64,000 nucleotides of DNA from Ruminococcus sp. (GTDB lineage Bacteria > Bacillota > Clostridia > Lachnospirales > Lachnospiraceae): positions 62,001-126,000 of the forward strand of contig JACERV010000007.1 of NCBI GenBank assembly GCA_013911065.1, written 5' to 3'. The notes under the pieces were generated by a model, which made no database searches, was not told where the DNA came from, and was given only the letters and a program-made list of their open reading frames with translations. Positions 25,112 to 34,673 of the stretch are shown here, in pieces (position 1 is the stretch's first letter; every line of letters begins with the position of its first letter). A program made the translations under genes and the position numbers.

Positions 25112-26980
25112 TTAATAATGCACAATGACCGGTGTTCCTACCGCCAGCATGCTAAATAAGGCTTCCGCCTTATCGTAAGGCATATTGATACAGCCGTGGG
25201 AACCTATACCAGCAACTTGGTTTAAGGAACCTCCGAATGCGCCCTGCCATGTAGCATCATGGAATCCAATTCCGGTCCACGTAATCCGCATCCAGAAATT
25301 GACGGGTGTCTCATATTCCGGCTTTCCAGTCTCAGGTTCAATCTCTCCTACAAGTGTCTTATTTCTCTGGCTTTCTAAAACACTGAATACACCCGGGGGA
25401 GTTATCTTTTCCGGAATAGGCTCTCCAGTAACTACATCGGATTCCAGAACAACTGCACCATCTACAATATACCACATATACTGGGCGGATAAATCCACCT
25501 CTGCATAAGTACTGCCCCAGTCGGCTGCCGCGTGTGCCGCCGCTGTCTGATAGTAAGCCGGTTCCTTTGACACTGTCTCTCCGTTTTTAATACTGTTTGT
25601 CAGTGCTTCAAATTCTGCATCTTCATCAATAGACCACCCATAGGTACCGCCGGAAACTTCCGCCACCTTTCCTGTAGGCGTGGTAATCGTTCTTGCTGTT
25701 CCTACCGTATCATACTTATCTCCAAATTCGGTAAGCCATGCTCTGACTGCATCTTCCTTAAATATCACATTCATACTGTCATCCACAGAAAGCCATGTAG
25801 AAATCAGTGCCTTATCTATAACTTCCGTCTCCGTCATTGTGTATGTAATACTTGCCTTACTGTAGTTGTTCATAATATCACATGCCTTTTTTACTTCCTC
25901 AGATTCAGAAGTATATTTCGGCAGTGCATAGCATTTTTCCTTTTCCATATCCAGTTTTGTTTTAAATTCCGCAATGTACTGATGTACTTTCTCATTCAAT
26001 ACATCCATATCCACCGCGGTGCCAATCACTTCCGGCTCAATTACGTATTTTTCCCCGTTAAATTTAGGATATGCAGACTTTGCAGCTATCTGCTCTGCAG
26101 TAACCGCCTGAAGGCTCTGAATCTTATTGTCCAGCGCAGACTGGTCATAAGATACCTCAATGGTTACGTCCGAAGAATTTTCAGAAAAAAAGGATGCCGG
26201 CCATAAAAATCCATTCTGTTTCTCAAGTGCCTTCACTATACTGTCATTTTCTTTGTACGCCAGGGATATATCGCTGCCCTCAATTGTGTCAGATTTATCA
26301 TCCTTTTCCAAAATAGTCAGCTTATAACCTTTCACCTGGTCTTTCAAAAATGCCTCCACATCGGCGGCTGTTTTACCTGAAAAGTCGTGACCGTTTATCT
26401 TCGTATTCAGTAAAAAATGGCTATTAAAAAATACGGAGACCCCGATATATGCGAGGACAAGAACAGCCACAGTGCATCCAAGAATAATCCAGAGTTTTTT
26501 CATATTTCTGCCTCGCTTATGCCTGGTTTTCTTATTTTTCTTCCTTGGTTCTTCCTCTTCAAAAGCAGCTTCAAGGTCATCCTCTTCCTCAAAAACAACT
26601 TCAAAATCTTCGTCAAAAATATCATCCAGGTCGGATTCTTCTTCCTCTGCTGCAGATAAAACCTTTTTTTCTACTTCAGGATCATTCCCGGTCTCGTCTG
26701 CGGCCACATCCTCCGCCTGTACTTCCGGCTCTTCCACTTCGTCATCATCAAGGAAATAATCTTCGTCCTGCTCATCTATTATGTCATCAAGGAAGTACTC
26801 TTCGTCCTGCTCATCTATTGGGTCATCAAAGAAGTACTCTTCATCCCGCTCATCTATTACATCATCATCAAGATAATCATCTTCGGCAGCTTCATCTATA
26901 TCATCCAGATAGTAATCTTCATCTATCTCTTTCTCTTTTGAGTTAAAATCGTCTGGCTCTTTTATGTTCCTTTCGCTCAT
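25112..26980 (-). CDS. Membrane-anchored L,D-transpeptidase (YkuD) with acidic cytoplasmic tail
   Basis: A 622-residue cell-wall cross-linking enzyme. Residues 1-150 are extremely acidic and contain three 13-residue repeats of the type IDEQDEEYFLDD. A basic stretch (KKNKKTRHKRGR) precedes one transmembrane helix at about 163-185, placing the acidic part inside the cell. Outside come a VanW-type peptidoglycan-binding region (about 195-470) and the YkuD domain, with the active-site motif SHGCINMP near 592-600. This layout is known from other clostridial YkuD enzymes; the acidic repeat tail is unusual. GGGAG lies upstream of the ATG. Confidence 0.92.
   Translation of the reverse strand: MSERNIKEPDDFNSKEKEIDEDYYLDDIDEAAEDDYLDDDVIDERDEEYFFDDPIDEQDEEYFLDDIIDEQDEDYFLDDDEVEEPEVQAEDVAADETGNDPEVEKKVLSAAEEEESDLDDIFDEDFEVVFEEEDDLEAAFEEEEPRKKNKKTRHKRGRNMKKLWIILGCTVAVLVLAYIGVSVFFNSHFLLNTKINGHDFSGKTAADVEAFLKDQVKGYKLTILEKDDKSDTIEGSDISLAYKENDSIVKALEKQNGFLWPASFFSENSSDVTIEVSYDQSALDNKIQSLQAVTAEQIAAKSAYPKFNGEKYVIEPEVIGTAVDMDVLNEKVHQYIAEFKTKLDMEKEKCYALPKYTSESEEVKKACDIMNNYSKASITYTMTETEVIDKALISTWLSVDDSMNVIFKEDAVRAWLTEFGDKYDTVGTARTITTPTGKVAEVSGGTYGWSIDEDAEFEALTNSIKNGETVSKEPAYYQTAAAHAAADWGSTYAEVDLSAQYMWYIVDGAVVLESDVVTGEPIPEKITPPGVFSVLESQRNKTLVGEIEPETGKPEYETPVNFWMRITWTGIGFHDATWQGAFGGSLNQVAGIGSHGCINMPYDKAEALFSMLAVGTPVIVHY
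26745..26861. repeat. Tandem 39-bp coding repeat, three units
   Basis: Three consecutive 39-bp units (26745, 26784, 26823) inside the transpeptidase gene, each beginning TCATCAA on the plus strand and encoding the 13-residue acidic repeat. They differ by a few substitutions. Being in frame, copy number can change without breaking the gene. Confidence 0.85.
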
Positions 26981-27079
26981 TTAGTGTTACTCCCTCTTTT
27001 TTTCTCAATATCTAGCCCACATTATATTACGAAATAAGAAAAATGTACAGTGAAATGCATGAATTTTAAGAAATTGTTA

Positions 27080-27094
27080 TGGCTGAACTGTAAC
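27080..27094. repeat. Half-site of the GTTACAGTTCAGCC repeat family
   Basis: TGGCTGAACTGTAAC is identical to the right arm of copy 1 (2554-2568). No matching left arm is found nearby, so this is a remnant or a partial copy, just upstream of the aroC promoter. Confidence 0.45.
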
Positions 27095-27107
27095 GGTAAA
27101 TTAATGA

Positions 27108-27136
27108 TTGCACCTTTATATAACTTCTTATATAAT
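27108..27136 (+). promoter_or_regulatory. Sigma-A promoter of aroC-potABCD
   Basis: TTGCAC (27108-27113), 17-bp spacer, TATAAT (27131-27136), 32 bp before the aroC ATG. Confidence 0.75.
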
Positions 27137-27168
27137 AAGTCTATGTGTAAAAAGAAAGGAGTATTTCT

Positions 27169-28284
27169 ATGAGCGGCTCAACATTTGGTAAATTATTTCG
27201 TGTAACAACATGGGGGGAATCCCATGGTTTAGCTATAGGTGCTGTTGTGGACGGCTGTCCCGCCGGTCTTCCTCTCTGTGAAGATGATATACAGAATTTT
27301 TTAAACCGGAGAAAACCGGGTCAAAGTAAATATACAACAATGAGAAAAGAAACGGATCAGGTAGAGATTTTATCTGGTGTATTTGAAGGGAAGACTACAG
27401 GAGCACCAATTTCTCTTATAGTCCGCAATCTGGACCAGCGTCCCAAAGATTATGGAAATCTGGTAAATACTTACCGTCCCGGACATGCAGACTTCACTTT
27501 TACAAAAAAATACGGTATCCGGGACTACCGCGGAGGCGGCCGTTCTTCCGGCCGGGAGACTATCGGGCGTGTGGCTGGGGGAGCTATTGCTTCCTTATTG
27601 TTAAATGAAATGGGAATTAAGCTTACGGCGTACACAAAGTCCGTAGGGCCGGTAGTAATTTCTCCGGAAGATTACCATTTTTCAGAGATTATGGAAAACA
27701 GTCTGTATATGCCCAACAATGAGGCGGCTGCAAAAGCGGCTTCCCACCTGAATACCTTAATTAAAAGCCTGGATTCCTCCGGCGGTACGGTAGAATGCAT
27801 AGTAACCGGTCTTCCTGTGGGCCTTGGAGAGCCTGTATTCGATAAGCTGGATGCAAACCTTGCAAAAGCTGTTATGTCTGTAGGCGCTGTAAAAGCTGTG
27901 GAAATCGGGGATGGTACCAGTGTTGTTACATCCACCGGCAGTAAAAACAATGATCCTTTCTGCATTGCAGACGGCAAGATCACAAAAAAGACAAACCACT
28001 CCGGCGGTACACTGGGCGGGATGAGTGACGGCTCCACCCTTTTACTACGCGCTTCTGTGAAACCTACCTCTTCTATTGCCCAGATGCAGAATACGGTAAC
28101 AGAATCTGGGGAGGAAGTAGAGCTTTCCGTTCACGGACGCCATGACCCTATCATCGTACCCCGCGCAGTTGTTGTGGTAGAATCTATGACGGCCCTCACA
28201 CTGACAGATCTTCTTCTGGAAAATATGACCAGCCGTCTGGATAATGTAAAGTCTTTTTATACGGAGGAAAAGAATGTCCAATAA
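27169..28284 (+). CDS. aroC: Chorismate synthase
   Basis: A 371-residue FMN-dependent lyase converting EPSP to chorismate at the end of the shikimate pathway. [44 protein letters not shown] and [11 protein letters not shown] are signature motifs. AAAGGAG lies before the ATG. Its last 11 bp overlap potA, so it shares a transcript with a polyamine transporter, an uncommon pairing. Confidence 0.97.
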   Translation: MSGSTFGKLFRVTTWGESHGLAIGAVVDGCPAGLPLCEDDIQNFLNRRKPGQSKYTTMRKETDQVEILSGVFEGKTTGAPISLIVRNLDQRPKDYGNLVNTYRPGHADFTFTKKYGIRDYRGGGRSSGRETIGRVAGGAIASLLLNEMGIKLTAYTKSVGPVVISPEDYHFSEIMENSLYMPNNEAAAKAASHLNTLIKSLDSSGGTVECIVTGLPVGLGEPVFDKLDANLAKAVMSVGAVKAVEIGDGTSVVTSTGSKNNDPFCIADGKITKKTNHSGGTLGGMSDGSTLLLRASVKPTSSIAQMQNTVTESGEEVELSVHGRHDPIIVPRAVVVVESMTALTLTDLLLENMTSRLDNVKSFYTEEKNVQ

Positions 28285-29347
28285 GTTAATTGATATTGTA
28301 AACATCACAAAATCATTTGATGAAAATGTAGTTTTGGATCAGCTGAATCTCTATATTCGTGAAAATGAATTTCTTACGCTTCTGGGTCCAAGCGGCTGCG
28401 GAAAAACTACTCTTCTTAGAATTTTGGGCGGCTTTGAGCTTCCGGATTCCGGAGATATTATTTTTGACGGCAGAAACATCAACAGCCTGCCGCCGAACCG
28501 CAGGCAGTTGAACACCGTATTTCAGAAATATGCCCTCTTTTCCCATATGTCTATCGCAGATAATATTGCGTTCGGCCTGAAAATTAAGGGGAAAACAAAA
28601 GGCTATATCCAGGATAAAATCCGGTATGCTTTAAAACTCGTGAATCTGGAAGGCTATGAAAACCGTACTCCAGATTCTTTAAGCGGCGGTCAGCAACAAC
28701 GTATTGCTATCGCCCGCGCCATTGTCAATGAGCCAAAGGTTCTCCTTTTGGACGAGCCCCTTGGCGCCCTGGATTTAAAGCTGCGTCAGGACATGCAGTA
28801 TGAGCTGATACGTTTAAAAAATGAACTGGGTATTACTTTCGTCTATGTCACCCATGATCAGGAGGAGGCTCTGACAATGTCTGATACAATTGTGGTTATG
28901 AATCAGGGATACATCCAGCAGATTGGGACCCCGGAAGACATCTATAATGAACCTCAGAATGCCTTTGTTGCAGATTTCATCGGTGACAGCAATATTCTGC
29001 CCGCTACTATGGTGGAGGATAAGGTGGTAAAAATGCTGGGAGCAGTATGGCAGTGCGTAGATGTAGGATTTGGCAAGAACAAACCGGTAGATGCGGTCAT
29101 CCGTCCCGAAGACATTGATCTGGTCAAGCCGGAAGAAGGAATTATTGAGGGTGTGGTTACCCACCTGATTTTCAAAGGAGTGCACTATGAAATGGAAGTT
29201 CTGGCAAACAACTATGAACTTCTGGTACACAGCACCGATATGTTCCCTGTAGGAACCGAAGTTGGGATTAAAGTAGACCCCTTTGACATTCAGATTATGC
29301 AAAAACCAGAATCTGAAGACGAGGAGGCAGCCGGAGTTGAAGAGTAG
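28274..29347 (+). CDS. potA: Spermidine/putrescine ABC transporter, ATP-binding protein
   Basis: A 357-residue importer ATPase. [16 protein letters not shown] (Walker A, about 38-53), [26 protein letters not shown] and the H-loop THDQEEAL are intact; a C-terminal TOBE domain (about 280-345) follows. GGAGG lies inside the end of aroC, six bases before the ATG. It is followed by the two permease genes, which defines it as PotA. Confidence 0.93.
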   Translation: MSNKLIDIVNITKSFDENVVLDQLNLYIRENEFLTLLGPSGCGKTTLLRILGGFELPDSGDIIFDGRNINSLPPNRRQLNTVFQKYALFSHMSIADNIAFGLKIKGKTKGYIQDKIRYALKLVNLEGYENRTPDSLSGGQQQRIAIARAIVNEPKVLLLDEPLGALDLKLRQDMQYELIRLKNELGITFVYVTHDQEEALTMSDTIVVMNQGYIQQIGTPEDIYNEPQNAFVADFIGDSNILPATMVEDKVVKMLGAVWQCVDVGFGKNKPVDAVIRPEDIDLVKPEEGIIEGVVTHLIFKGVHYEMEVLANNYELLVHSTDMFPVGTEVGIKVDPFDIQIMQKPESEDEEAAGVEE

Positions 29348-30152
29348 AAAATTATTGACCGGCCCTTATTTGTTCTGGGCGGCGTCCTTTATTATCATTC
29401 CCCTTCTCATGATTGTCTACTATGGATTGACAAACAAAGAAAGAAATTTCACACTGCAGAATCTTGCACAGATTACAACTCCTGAGAACTTAAAAGCTCT
29501 GGGGCTGGCTCTTCTGCTCTCTTTTATCAGTACCCTGATCTGTCTCATACTTGCATATCCTCTGGCTATGATTCTTTCCGAAAAAAATGTAAACCAGAGC
29601 AGTTTTATTGTGCTGATTTTTATTCTGCCTATGTGGATGAATTCCCTTCTGCGTACCCTGGCCTGGCAGAACCTTCTGGAGAAAAATGGAGTGATTAATC
29701 TGATTCTGGGATTTTTCCACCTCCCCGCACAGACTTTAATAAATACGCCTTATGCGATTATTCTAGGCATGGTATATAACTTTCTGCCTTTTATGGTGCT
29801 GCCTATTTATAATGTGCTTTCTAAGATTGACAAAGATGTTATCTTTGCTGCCCGTGATTTAGGTGCCAGCAATTTACAGACTTTCCTGAGAATTATTATG
29901 CCTCTCAGCATTCCGGGAATCATCAGTGGAATTACGATGGTATTTGTACCTTCACTGACTACCTTTGTAATCTCAGATTTGCTGGGCGGAAGTAAAATAC
30001 TTTTAATTGGAAATGTCATCGAGCAGGAATTTAAACAGGGAAGCAACTGGAATGTGGGTTCCGGTCTTTCTCTAGTTCTTATGATATTTATTATTGCAAG
30101 TATGGCATTGATTGCGAAATACGATAAAGATGGGGAGGGAACTGCATTTTGA
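29337..30152 (+). CDS. potB: Spermidine/putrescine ABC transporter, permease
   Basis: A 271-residue inner permease with six predicted membrane helices and the EAA-loop sequence [24 protein letters not shown]. The track ORF starts at 29283, deep inside potA; TTG 29337, nine bases after GAGGAGG, gives the usual PotB length and an 11-bp overlap with potA. Confidence 0.9.
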   Translation: MKSRKLLTGPYLFWAASFIIIPLLMIVYYGLTNKERNFTLQNLAQITTPENLKALGLALLLSFISTLICLILAYPLAMILSEKNVNQSSFIVLIFILPMWMNSLLRTLAWQNLLEKNGVINLILGFFHLPAQTLINTPYAIILGMVYNFLPFMVLPIYNVLSKIDKDVIFAARDLGASNLQTFLRIIMPLSIPGIISGITMVFVPSLTTFVISDLLGGSKILLIGNVIEQEFKQGSNWNVGSGLSLVLMIFIIASMALIAKYDKDGEGTAF

Positions 30153-32032
30153 TTAAGAACACTGCAAAACGTTTTTATCTGACACTGATATTTATTCTGC
30201 TTTATGCCCCCATTGTCACTTTGGTTGTTTTATCCTTTAACAGCTCCAAAACCCGCGCAAAATGGGGCGGCTTTACAGGGAAGTGGTATATCACCCTTTT
30301 CCAGGACCAGTATATCATGAATGCCCTGTATACTACACTGATTATTGCTCTGGTTTCGGCTTTAATTGCAACAATCATTGGAACGGCTGCTGCCATCGGC
30401 ATTCAGGCAATGAAACCCAAGTTCCGCACCTTCACCCTGGGGGTTACCAACATTCCCATGCTGAATGCGGATATCGTCACAGGAATATCCCTGATGCTCT
30501 TATTTATTGCATTCCAATTTTCTCTGGGATTTAAAACAATTTTATTGGCACACATTACCTTTAACATTCCTTATGTTATTTTAAGTGTCATGCCCAAACT
30601 TAAACAGACAAGCAAAAGTACCTTCGAAGCTGCGCTGGATTTAGGTGCCTCACCAGTCTACGCTTTTTTTAAGGTTGTGTTCCCGGATATCCTTCCAGGT
30701 GTCTTTTCAGGATTTTTACTTGCTTTCACTATGTCTCTGGACGATTTTGTCATTACGCACTTTACCAAGGGGCCGGGAGTGGATACGCTTTCTACCAAGA
30801 TATACAGCGAAGTAAGAAAGGGAATCCGTCCGGAAATGTATGCCCTTTCCACCATCATGTTTATTACAATGCTGGTATTGCTCATGCTTGTGAATGCGGC
30901 TCCGGAAAAGAAAGAAGCCCTCTCTGCCAAACGTCTGGAAATCAGAAGAAAGCATAAGGTTTCCCGGTTTATTGTCCGGAAGCTGGTTCCTGCCGCAATT
31001 GTGGTTGTCATTATTGCAGGAGGTTTCTTCTATGGTTCTCAAAGCAGCACAGCAGGAAGCAACCAGGTCATCGTTTATAACTGGGGAGAATATATAAATC
31101 CGGAAGTGCTTACTGTGTTTGAAGAGGAAACAGGCATTCATGTAATTTATGAGGAGTATGAGACAAACGAGATTATGTATCCGAAAATTCAGTCGGGGGC
31201 TATTGCATATGACGTGGTCTGCCCGTCGGACTATATGATACAGCGTATGATTGAAAATGATTTGCTGGCAGAAATAAATTTTGATAATCTACCAAATATC
31301 AAATACATTGATAGTACCTATCTGAACCAGGCTCGGCAGTTCGACCCCGAAAACAAATATTCCGTCCCCTACTTGTTCGGCACGGTGGGAATTTTGTACA
31401 ATAAAACGATGGTGGACGAACCTGTAGACAGTTGGAGTATTCTTTGGGATGAAAAGTACACTGGCGATATTCTGATGCAGGACAGTGTTCGCGATGCTTT
31501 CGGTATTACACTTAAATATTTGGGATACTCATTGAACTCTACTGATTTGGATGAATTGGAAGCCGCGAAACAGATGCTCATAAAACAAAAGCCTCTTGTA
31601 CAGGCTTATGTCATTGATCAGGTACGTGACAAAATGATAGGAGGCGAAGCGGCACTTGGTGTAATTTATTCCGGAGAAGCACTTTATACACAGACAGAAA
31701 ATTCAGACCTGGAATATGTCATTCCCAAAGAAGGTTCCAATCTCTGGATTGATTCATGGGCTATTCCCAAAAATGCGGAGCATAAGGAAAATGCGGAAGC
31801 ATTTATTAACTTCCTCTGCCGCCCGGATATTGCAAAAATGAATTATGATTATACTACCTATTCGATTCCTAATTCTGAGGGAAGAAAGCTCATAGAAGAT
31901 GAGCGGCTGCGAAACAGTCAGATTACATTTCCCAGCCCGGAAGAGCTGATTAACTGTGAGACATTCCAGTTCCTGGGAGATGATAACGATGCATTATATA
32001 ACCGTCTTTGGAGAGAAGTAAAGTCAAAATAA
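30149..32032 (+). CDS. potCD: Polyamine transporter permease fused to its substrate-binding protein (PotC-PotD)
   Basis: A 627-residue fusion. Residues 1-260 are a PotC-like permease with the EAA loop ALDLGASPVYAFFKVVFPDILPGV. A basic linker is followed by an extra transmembrane helix (about 277-294, PAAIVVVIIAGGFFYG). Residues 305-627 are a PotD-type binding domain starting VIVYNWGEYINPEVL. The extra helix would place the binding domain outside the cell and keep it attached, replacing the usual lipoprotein. The start is TTG 30149, sharing TTGA with the potB stop, after GGGGAGGG. PotC-PotD fusions are known in some Bacillota. No frameshift is visible at the junction. Confidence 0.92.
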   Translation: MIKNTAKRFYLTLIFILLYAPIVTLVVLSFNSSKTRAKWGGFTGKWYITLFQDQYIMNALYTTLIIALVSALIATIIGTAAAIGIQAMKPKFRTFTLGVTNIPMLNADIVTGISLMLLFIAFQFSLGFKTILLAHITFNIPYVILSVMPKLKQTSKSTFEAALDLGASPVYAFFKVVFPDILPGVFSGFLLAFTMSLDDFVITHFTKGPGVDTLSTKIYSEVRKGIRPEMYALSTIMFITMLVLLMLVNAAPEKKEALSAKRLEIRRKHKVSRFIVRKLVPAAIVVVIIAGGFFYGSQSSTAGSNQVIVYNWGEYINPEVLTVFEEETGIHVIYEEYETNEIMYPKIQSGAIAYDVVCPSDYMIQRMIENDLLAEINFDNLPNIKYIDSTYLNQARQFDPENKYSVPYLFGTVGILYNKTMVDEPVDSWSILWDEKYTGDILMQDSVRDAFGITLKYLGYSLNSTDLDELEAAKQMLIKQKPLVQAYVIDQVRDKMIGGEAALGVIYSGEALYTQTENSDLEYVIPKEGSNLWIDSWAIPKNAEHKENAEAFINFLCRPDIAKMNYDYTTYSIPNSEGRKLIEDERLRNSQITFPSPEELINCETFQFLGDDNDALYNRLWREVKSK

Positions 32033-32040
32033 ACACTCTG

Positions 32041-32139
32041 CTTATGCAGCTTAGGCTTTGTATTTCAAAGCCTTATGCTGCAAAGCACAACCTGCTGGCT
32101 TAGTGAGGTTCTTTCGAACTTAGCAGCATGGTTGTTTCC
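32041..32139. repeat. Two-hairpin intergenic repeat, copy D
   Basis: The first hairpin pairs TGCAGC...GGCTTTG with CAAAGCC...GCTGCA; the second pairs ACAACCTGCTG with CAGCATGGTTGT. Both outer stems differ from copies A-C by paired changes (ACATCC/GGATGT becomes ACAACC/GGTTGT). It lies between the convergent potCD and nucleoside kinase genes, 8 bp after the potCD stop. Confidence 0.85.
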
Positions 32140-32182
32140 ATTGTCCTTTGAACTGTAACATATTTTTTATCCATACTTTCTA

Positions 32183-33853
32183 TTACACATTAAAACATCC
32201 GCCTCCGATAAATTCCCTTAATAGTGAATTGGTAGGCACCGGCTCGCTTCCAATCCCCACAAAATAATCGAAAAATTTCAACAGCCGCTTTGCTTCTGCA
32301 TATTCGGGACAGTCCTTTCCCATTCCAAACAGAAGGGGCTCTACATATTGCTTTAATACTGCCAGTTCATAGAGCAGTGAAGAATTAAACATCACATCAG
32401 CTTCCTCCTGATAAGGAAAGATATTCTGCTCCTCCCCTCTTCTGACAGACGGCCACATGGCAATGGTGTTTCGTGCCGAGGTTCCCCGTGTTCTTGCATC
32501 CCTTACAATACGGCGTATCAACCTTCCGTCTGTAGAAGGAATCCTGTTATGCTCGTCAATATTAAGCTGAGTCAGGGCACTGATATAAATTTTAAACTGG
32601 CTGTCAGAATCCAAAGATTCCGTCAATCCGGGATTCAGACAGTGAATTCCCTCAATCACGAGAATATCCTGCTCGCCCAGCTTCTTCGGATTTGCATCAT
32701 ACTCCCTTTTTCCTGTCTTAAAATTAAATATAGGCAGATGAACTTCTTTTCCGGCCAAAAGGTCCTGCATATCTTCATTAAACTTATGGACATCAATTGC
32801 CTCCAGGCATTCAAAGTTGTAGTTTCCGTTTTCATCTCTTGGAGTCAGCTCTCTTTCCACGAAATAATTATCCACCGCTATGGGATGGGGACTCATACCA
32901 TTTACTCTGAGCTGGACAGATAAACGATGGGAAAATGTGGTCTTTCCTGAAGATGACGGACCTGCAACAAGAACAAATTTTATATCCGGTTTTTCGGCGA
33001 TTTGTTTGGCTATCTCACTAATCTGCCGTTCCTGATATGCTTCCTGCACCAGTACTACTTCGCTCATATTCTGTCTGGTCACCATATCATTCAGGGCACC
33101 AACGGTGTCAATCCCCTGTAAATCTCCCCACTGGATTGATTTTTTTAATACCTGGAAGAGTTTCGGTCTTGCTTCAAAGGGCCCCACCGTCTCTGGTGCT
33201 TTCAGAGTAGGCATTTGAATAATAAATCCTCCGTCATATAAGTGAAGAGAATAGTATTTCAGATATCCGGCATCGGGTACCATATACCCGTAATAATAAT
33301 CCTCAAATTCATTCATGCTGTATATATTCACTTTCGATACACGCCTGTATTCAAAGAGCCGCTCCTTATCATACATGCGGTGCTTCCTGAAAAGCTCTAC
33401 CGCTTCACTTGTATGAACAGAACGTTTTTGAATGGGGATTCTTTCCTCTGACAGTTTCCTCATACGTGCGTCCACCAATTCCAGAAAATCCTGGTCCAGT
33501 TTCACGTCTCCTTCCACTGTACAATAATAACCTTTACTCAGGGAAAAGTGAATTCTGACTCTCTCTACTTTGTCATGTCCACCTACATCATGTACTGCTT
33601 TCACAAGCATAAAACAGAGACTCCGCTTATAAGTCTCATACCCAATTGCGTCTCCGGTCGTAATAAATTGTATTTCGCAGTCCGTTTCCAGCGTTTTATC
33701 CAATTCCTGTAACTGAAATTGATTCACAAAAACCAGCACAATCTGATGTGCATATTTTTCCTGAAAATCTTCTGCTATTTTATGATAAGTAACCCCGGCC
33801 GCATATTCTTTTGTTTCATTTCCAATCTGCACTGTGCAAGTTCTTGTTTCCAT
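32183..33853 (-). CDS. Nucleoside (uridine-like) kinase with TGS/ThrRS-like N-terminus
   Basis: A 556-residue protein. The first 60 residues resemble a TGS domain (CTVQIGNETKEYAAGVTYHKIA), and residues about 70-220 resemble the second additional domain of threonyl-tRNA synthetase. The C-terminal half is a P-loop uridine kinase/phosphoribulokinase domain with GPSSSGKTTF near 293-302 and a lid/base region (VDNYFVERELTPRDENG). This architecture is common in clostridia and Thermotoga, where it is annotated as a nucleoside kinase; the exact substrate is not settled by sequence. AAGGAAGG precedes the ATG. Confidence 0.88.
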   Translation of the reverse strand: METRTCTVQIGNETKEYAAGVTYHKIAEDFQEKYAHQIVLVFVNQFQLQELDKTLETDCEIQFITTGDAIGYETYKRSLCFMLVKAVHDVGGHDKVERVRIHFSLSKGYYCTVEGDVKLDQDFLELVDARMRKLSEERIPIQKRSVHTSEAVELFRKHRMYDKERLFEYRRVSKVNIYSMNEFEDYYYGYMVPDAGYLKYYSLHLYDGGFIIQMPTLKAPETVGPFEARPKLFQVLKKSIQWGDLQGIDTVGALNDMVTRQNMSEVVLVQEAYQERQISEIAKQIAEKPDIKFVLVAGPSSSGKTTFSHRLSVQLRVNGMSPHPIAVDNYFVERELTPRDENGNYNFECLEAIDVHKFNEDMQDLLAGKEVHLPIFNFKTGKREYDANPKKLGEQDILVIEGIHCLNPGLTESLDSDSQFKIYISALTQLNIDEHNRIPSTDGRLIRRIVRDARTRGTSARNTIAMWPSVRRGEEQNIFPYQEEADVMFNSSLLYELAVLKQYVEPLLFGMGKDCPEYAEAKRLLKFFDYFVGIGSEPVPTNSLLREFIGGGCFNV

Positions 33854-33890
33854 AAACCTTCCTTGTAACTGAACTGTTACTTTTCCTTTC

Positions 33891-34673
33891 TTAAACTATT
33901 TGAAATGGATGCAAAACCGGAGCCGTTACTACACGCAGGTCCGGAAGCCTTTTCTGCAGGAATGCTTTCATATCTTCCATGAAAATATATTCTGTTCCAT
34001 AATGTCCTGCATCAATCACTGAAAGCCCCTGTTCCACCGCATCCAGTCCATCGTGATGTCCAATATCTCCTGTGACCAGCACATCTGCCCCTTTTCTCAG
34101 TGCCGGGGCAATGGCACTCTTCCCGGAGCCAGGGGAAACGGCCAGTCTGCGGACTCTTTTATCCGGACTTCCAAATACTTTCACTGAATCTAATTTTAGT
34201 TTATTCTTCACATACACACAACATTCCTCAAGAGTCATGTCCCCTTTCAGGGACCCTGCACGTCCAATTCCCTGCCAAACTCCATCTTCTTCTAAAGTGG
34301 CATCTAAAACTTCAGTTTCTTCCAGTTCCAGGATTCTTCCGGAAAGTTCCGCCATGCCGAGGACATCATAGTTCGTATGCATTGCATAATAAGAAATATC
34401 GCTTTGAATCAACTTTACAATTCTCCTGCCTATAAAATCTTCATCCGTTATACTTTTCAGGGGCGAAAAGATCAGCGGATGATGGGTAATCAGCATATCT
34501 GCGCCTGCTGCTTCCGCCTGGCGAATCACCTCTTTTGTGACATCCAGCGCCAGATATACACAGCTAACCTCTTTTTCACTTCTTCCCGCCAGCAGGCCCA
34601 CATTATCGAAATCTAATGCCGCCGACTTTGGATAAGCTGCCTCTATCACTTTTACAATTTCCTTACAAAGCAT
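33891..34673 (-). CDS. Nif3-like dinuclear metal protein (DUF34)
   Basis: A 260-residue member of the Nif3/YbgI/YqfO family, hexameric proteins with a two-metal site. Metal-ligand motifs are visible: ITHHPLIFSP near 65-74, MHTNYD near 103 and HYGTE near the C-terminus. It is the short form without the inserted PII-like domain of Bacillus YqfO. Its function is unsettled; the name GTP cyclohydrolase I type 2 is misleading. The track start is 22 codons too early; ATG 34673 overlaps the trmK end by 11 bp. The trmK-nif3 pairing downstream of rpoD is conserved in Bacillota. Confidence 0.9.
   Translation of the reverse strand: MLCKEIVKVIEAAYPKSAALDFDNVGLLAGRSEKEVSCVYLALDVTKEVIRQAEAAGADMLITHHPLIFSPLKSITDEDFIGRRIVKLIQSDISYYAMHTNYDVLGMAELSGRILELEETEVLDATLEEDGVWQGIGRAGSLKGDMTLEECCVYVKNKLKLDSVKVFGSPDKRVRRLAVSPGSGKSAIAPALRKGADVLVTGDIGHHDGLDAVEQGLSVIDAGHYGTEYIFMEDMKAFLQKRLPDLRVVTAPVLHPFQIV

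Noticed and set aside
26472-26946. Plus-strand ORFs 26472-26759 and 26545-26946
   Set aside because: They are serine- or histidine/leucine-rich shadows of the acidic repeat region of the transpeptidase gene.
33864-33880. GTAACTGAACTGTTAC as another GTTACAGTTCAGCC repeat copy
   Set aside because: It is a short imperfect palindrome sharing only part of the arm; too weak to assign to the family.
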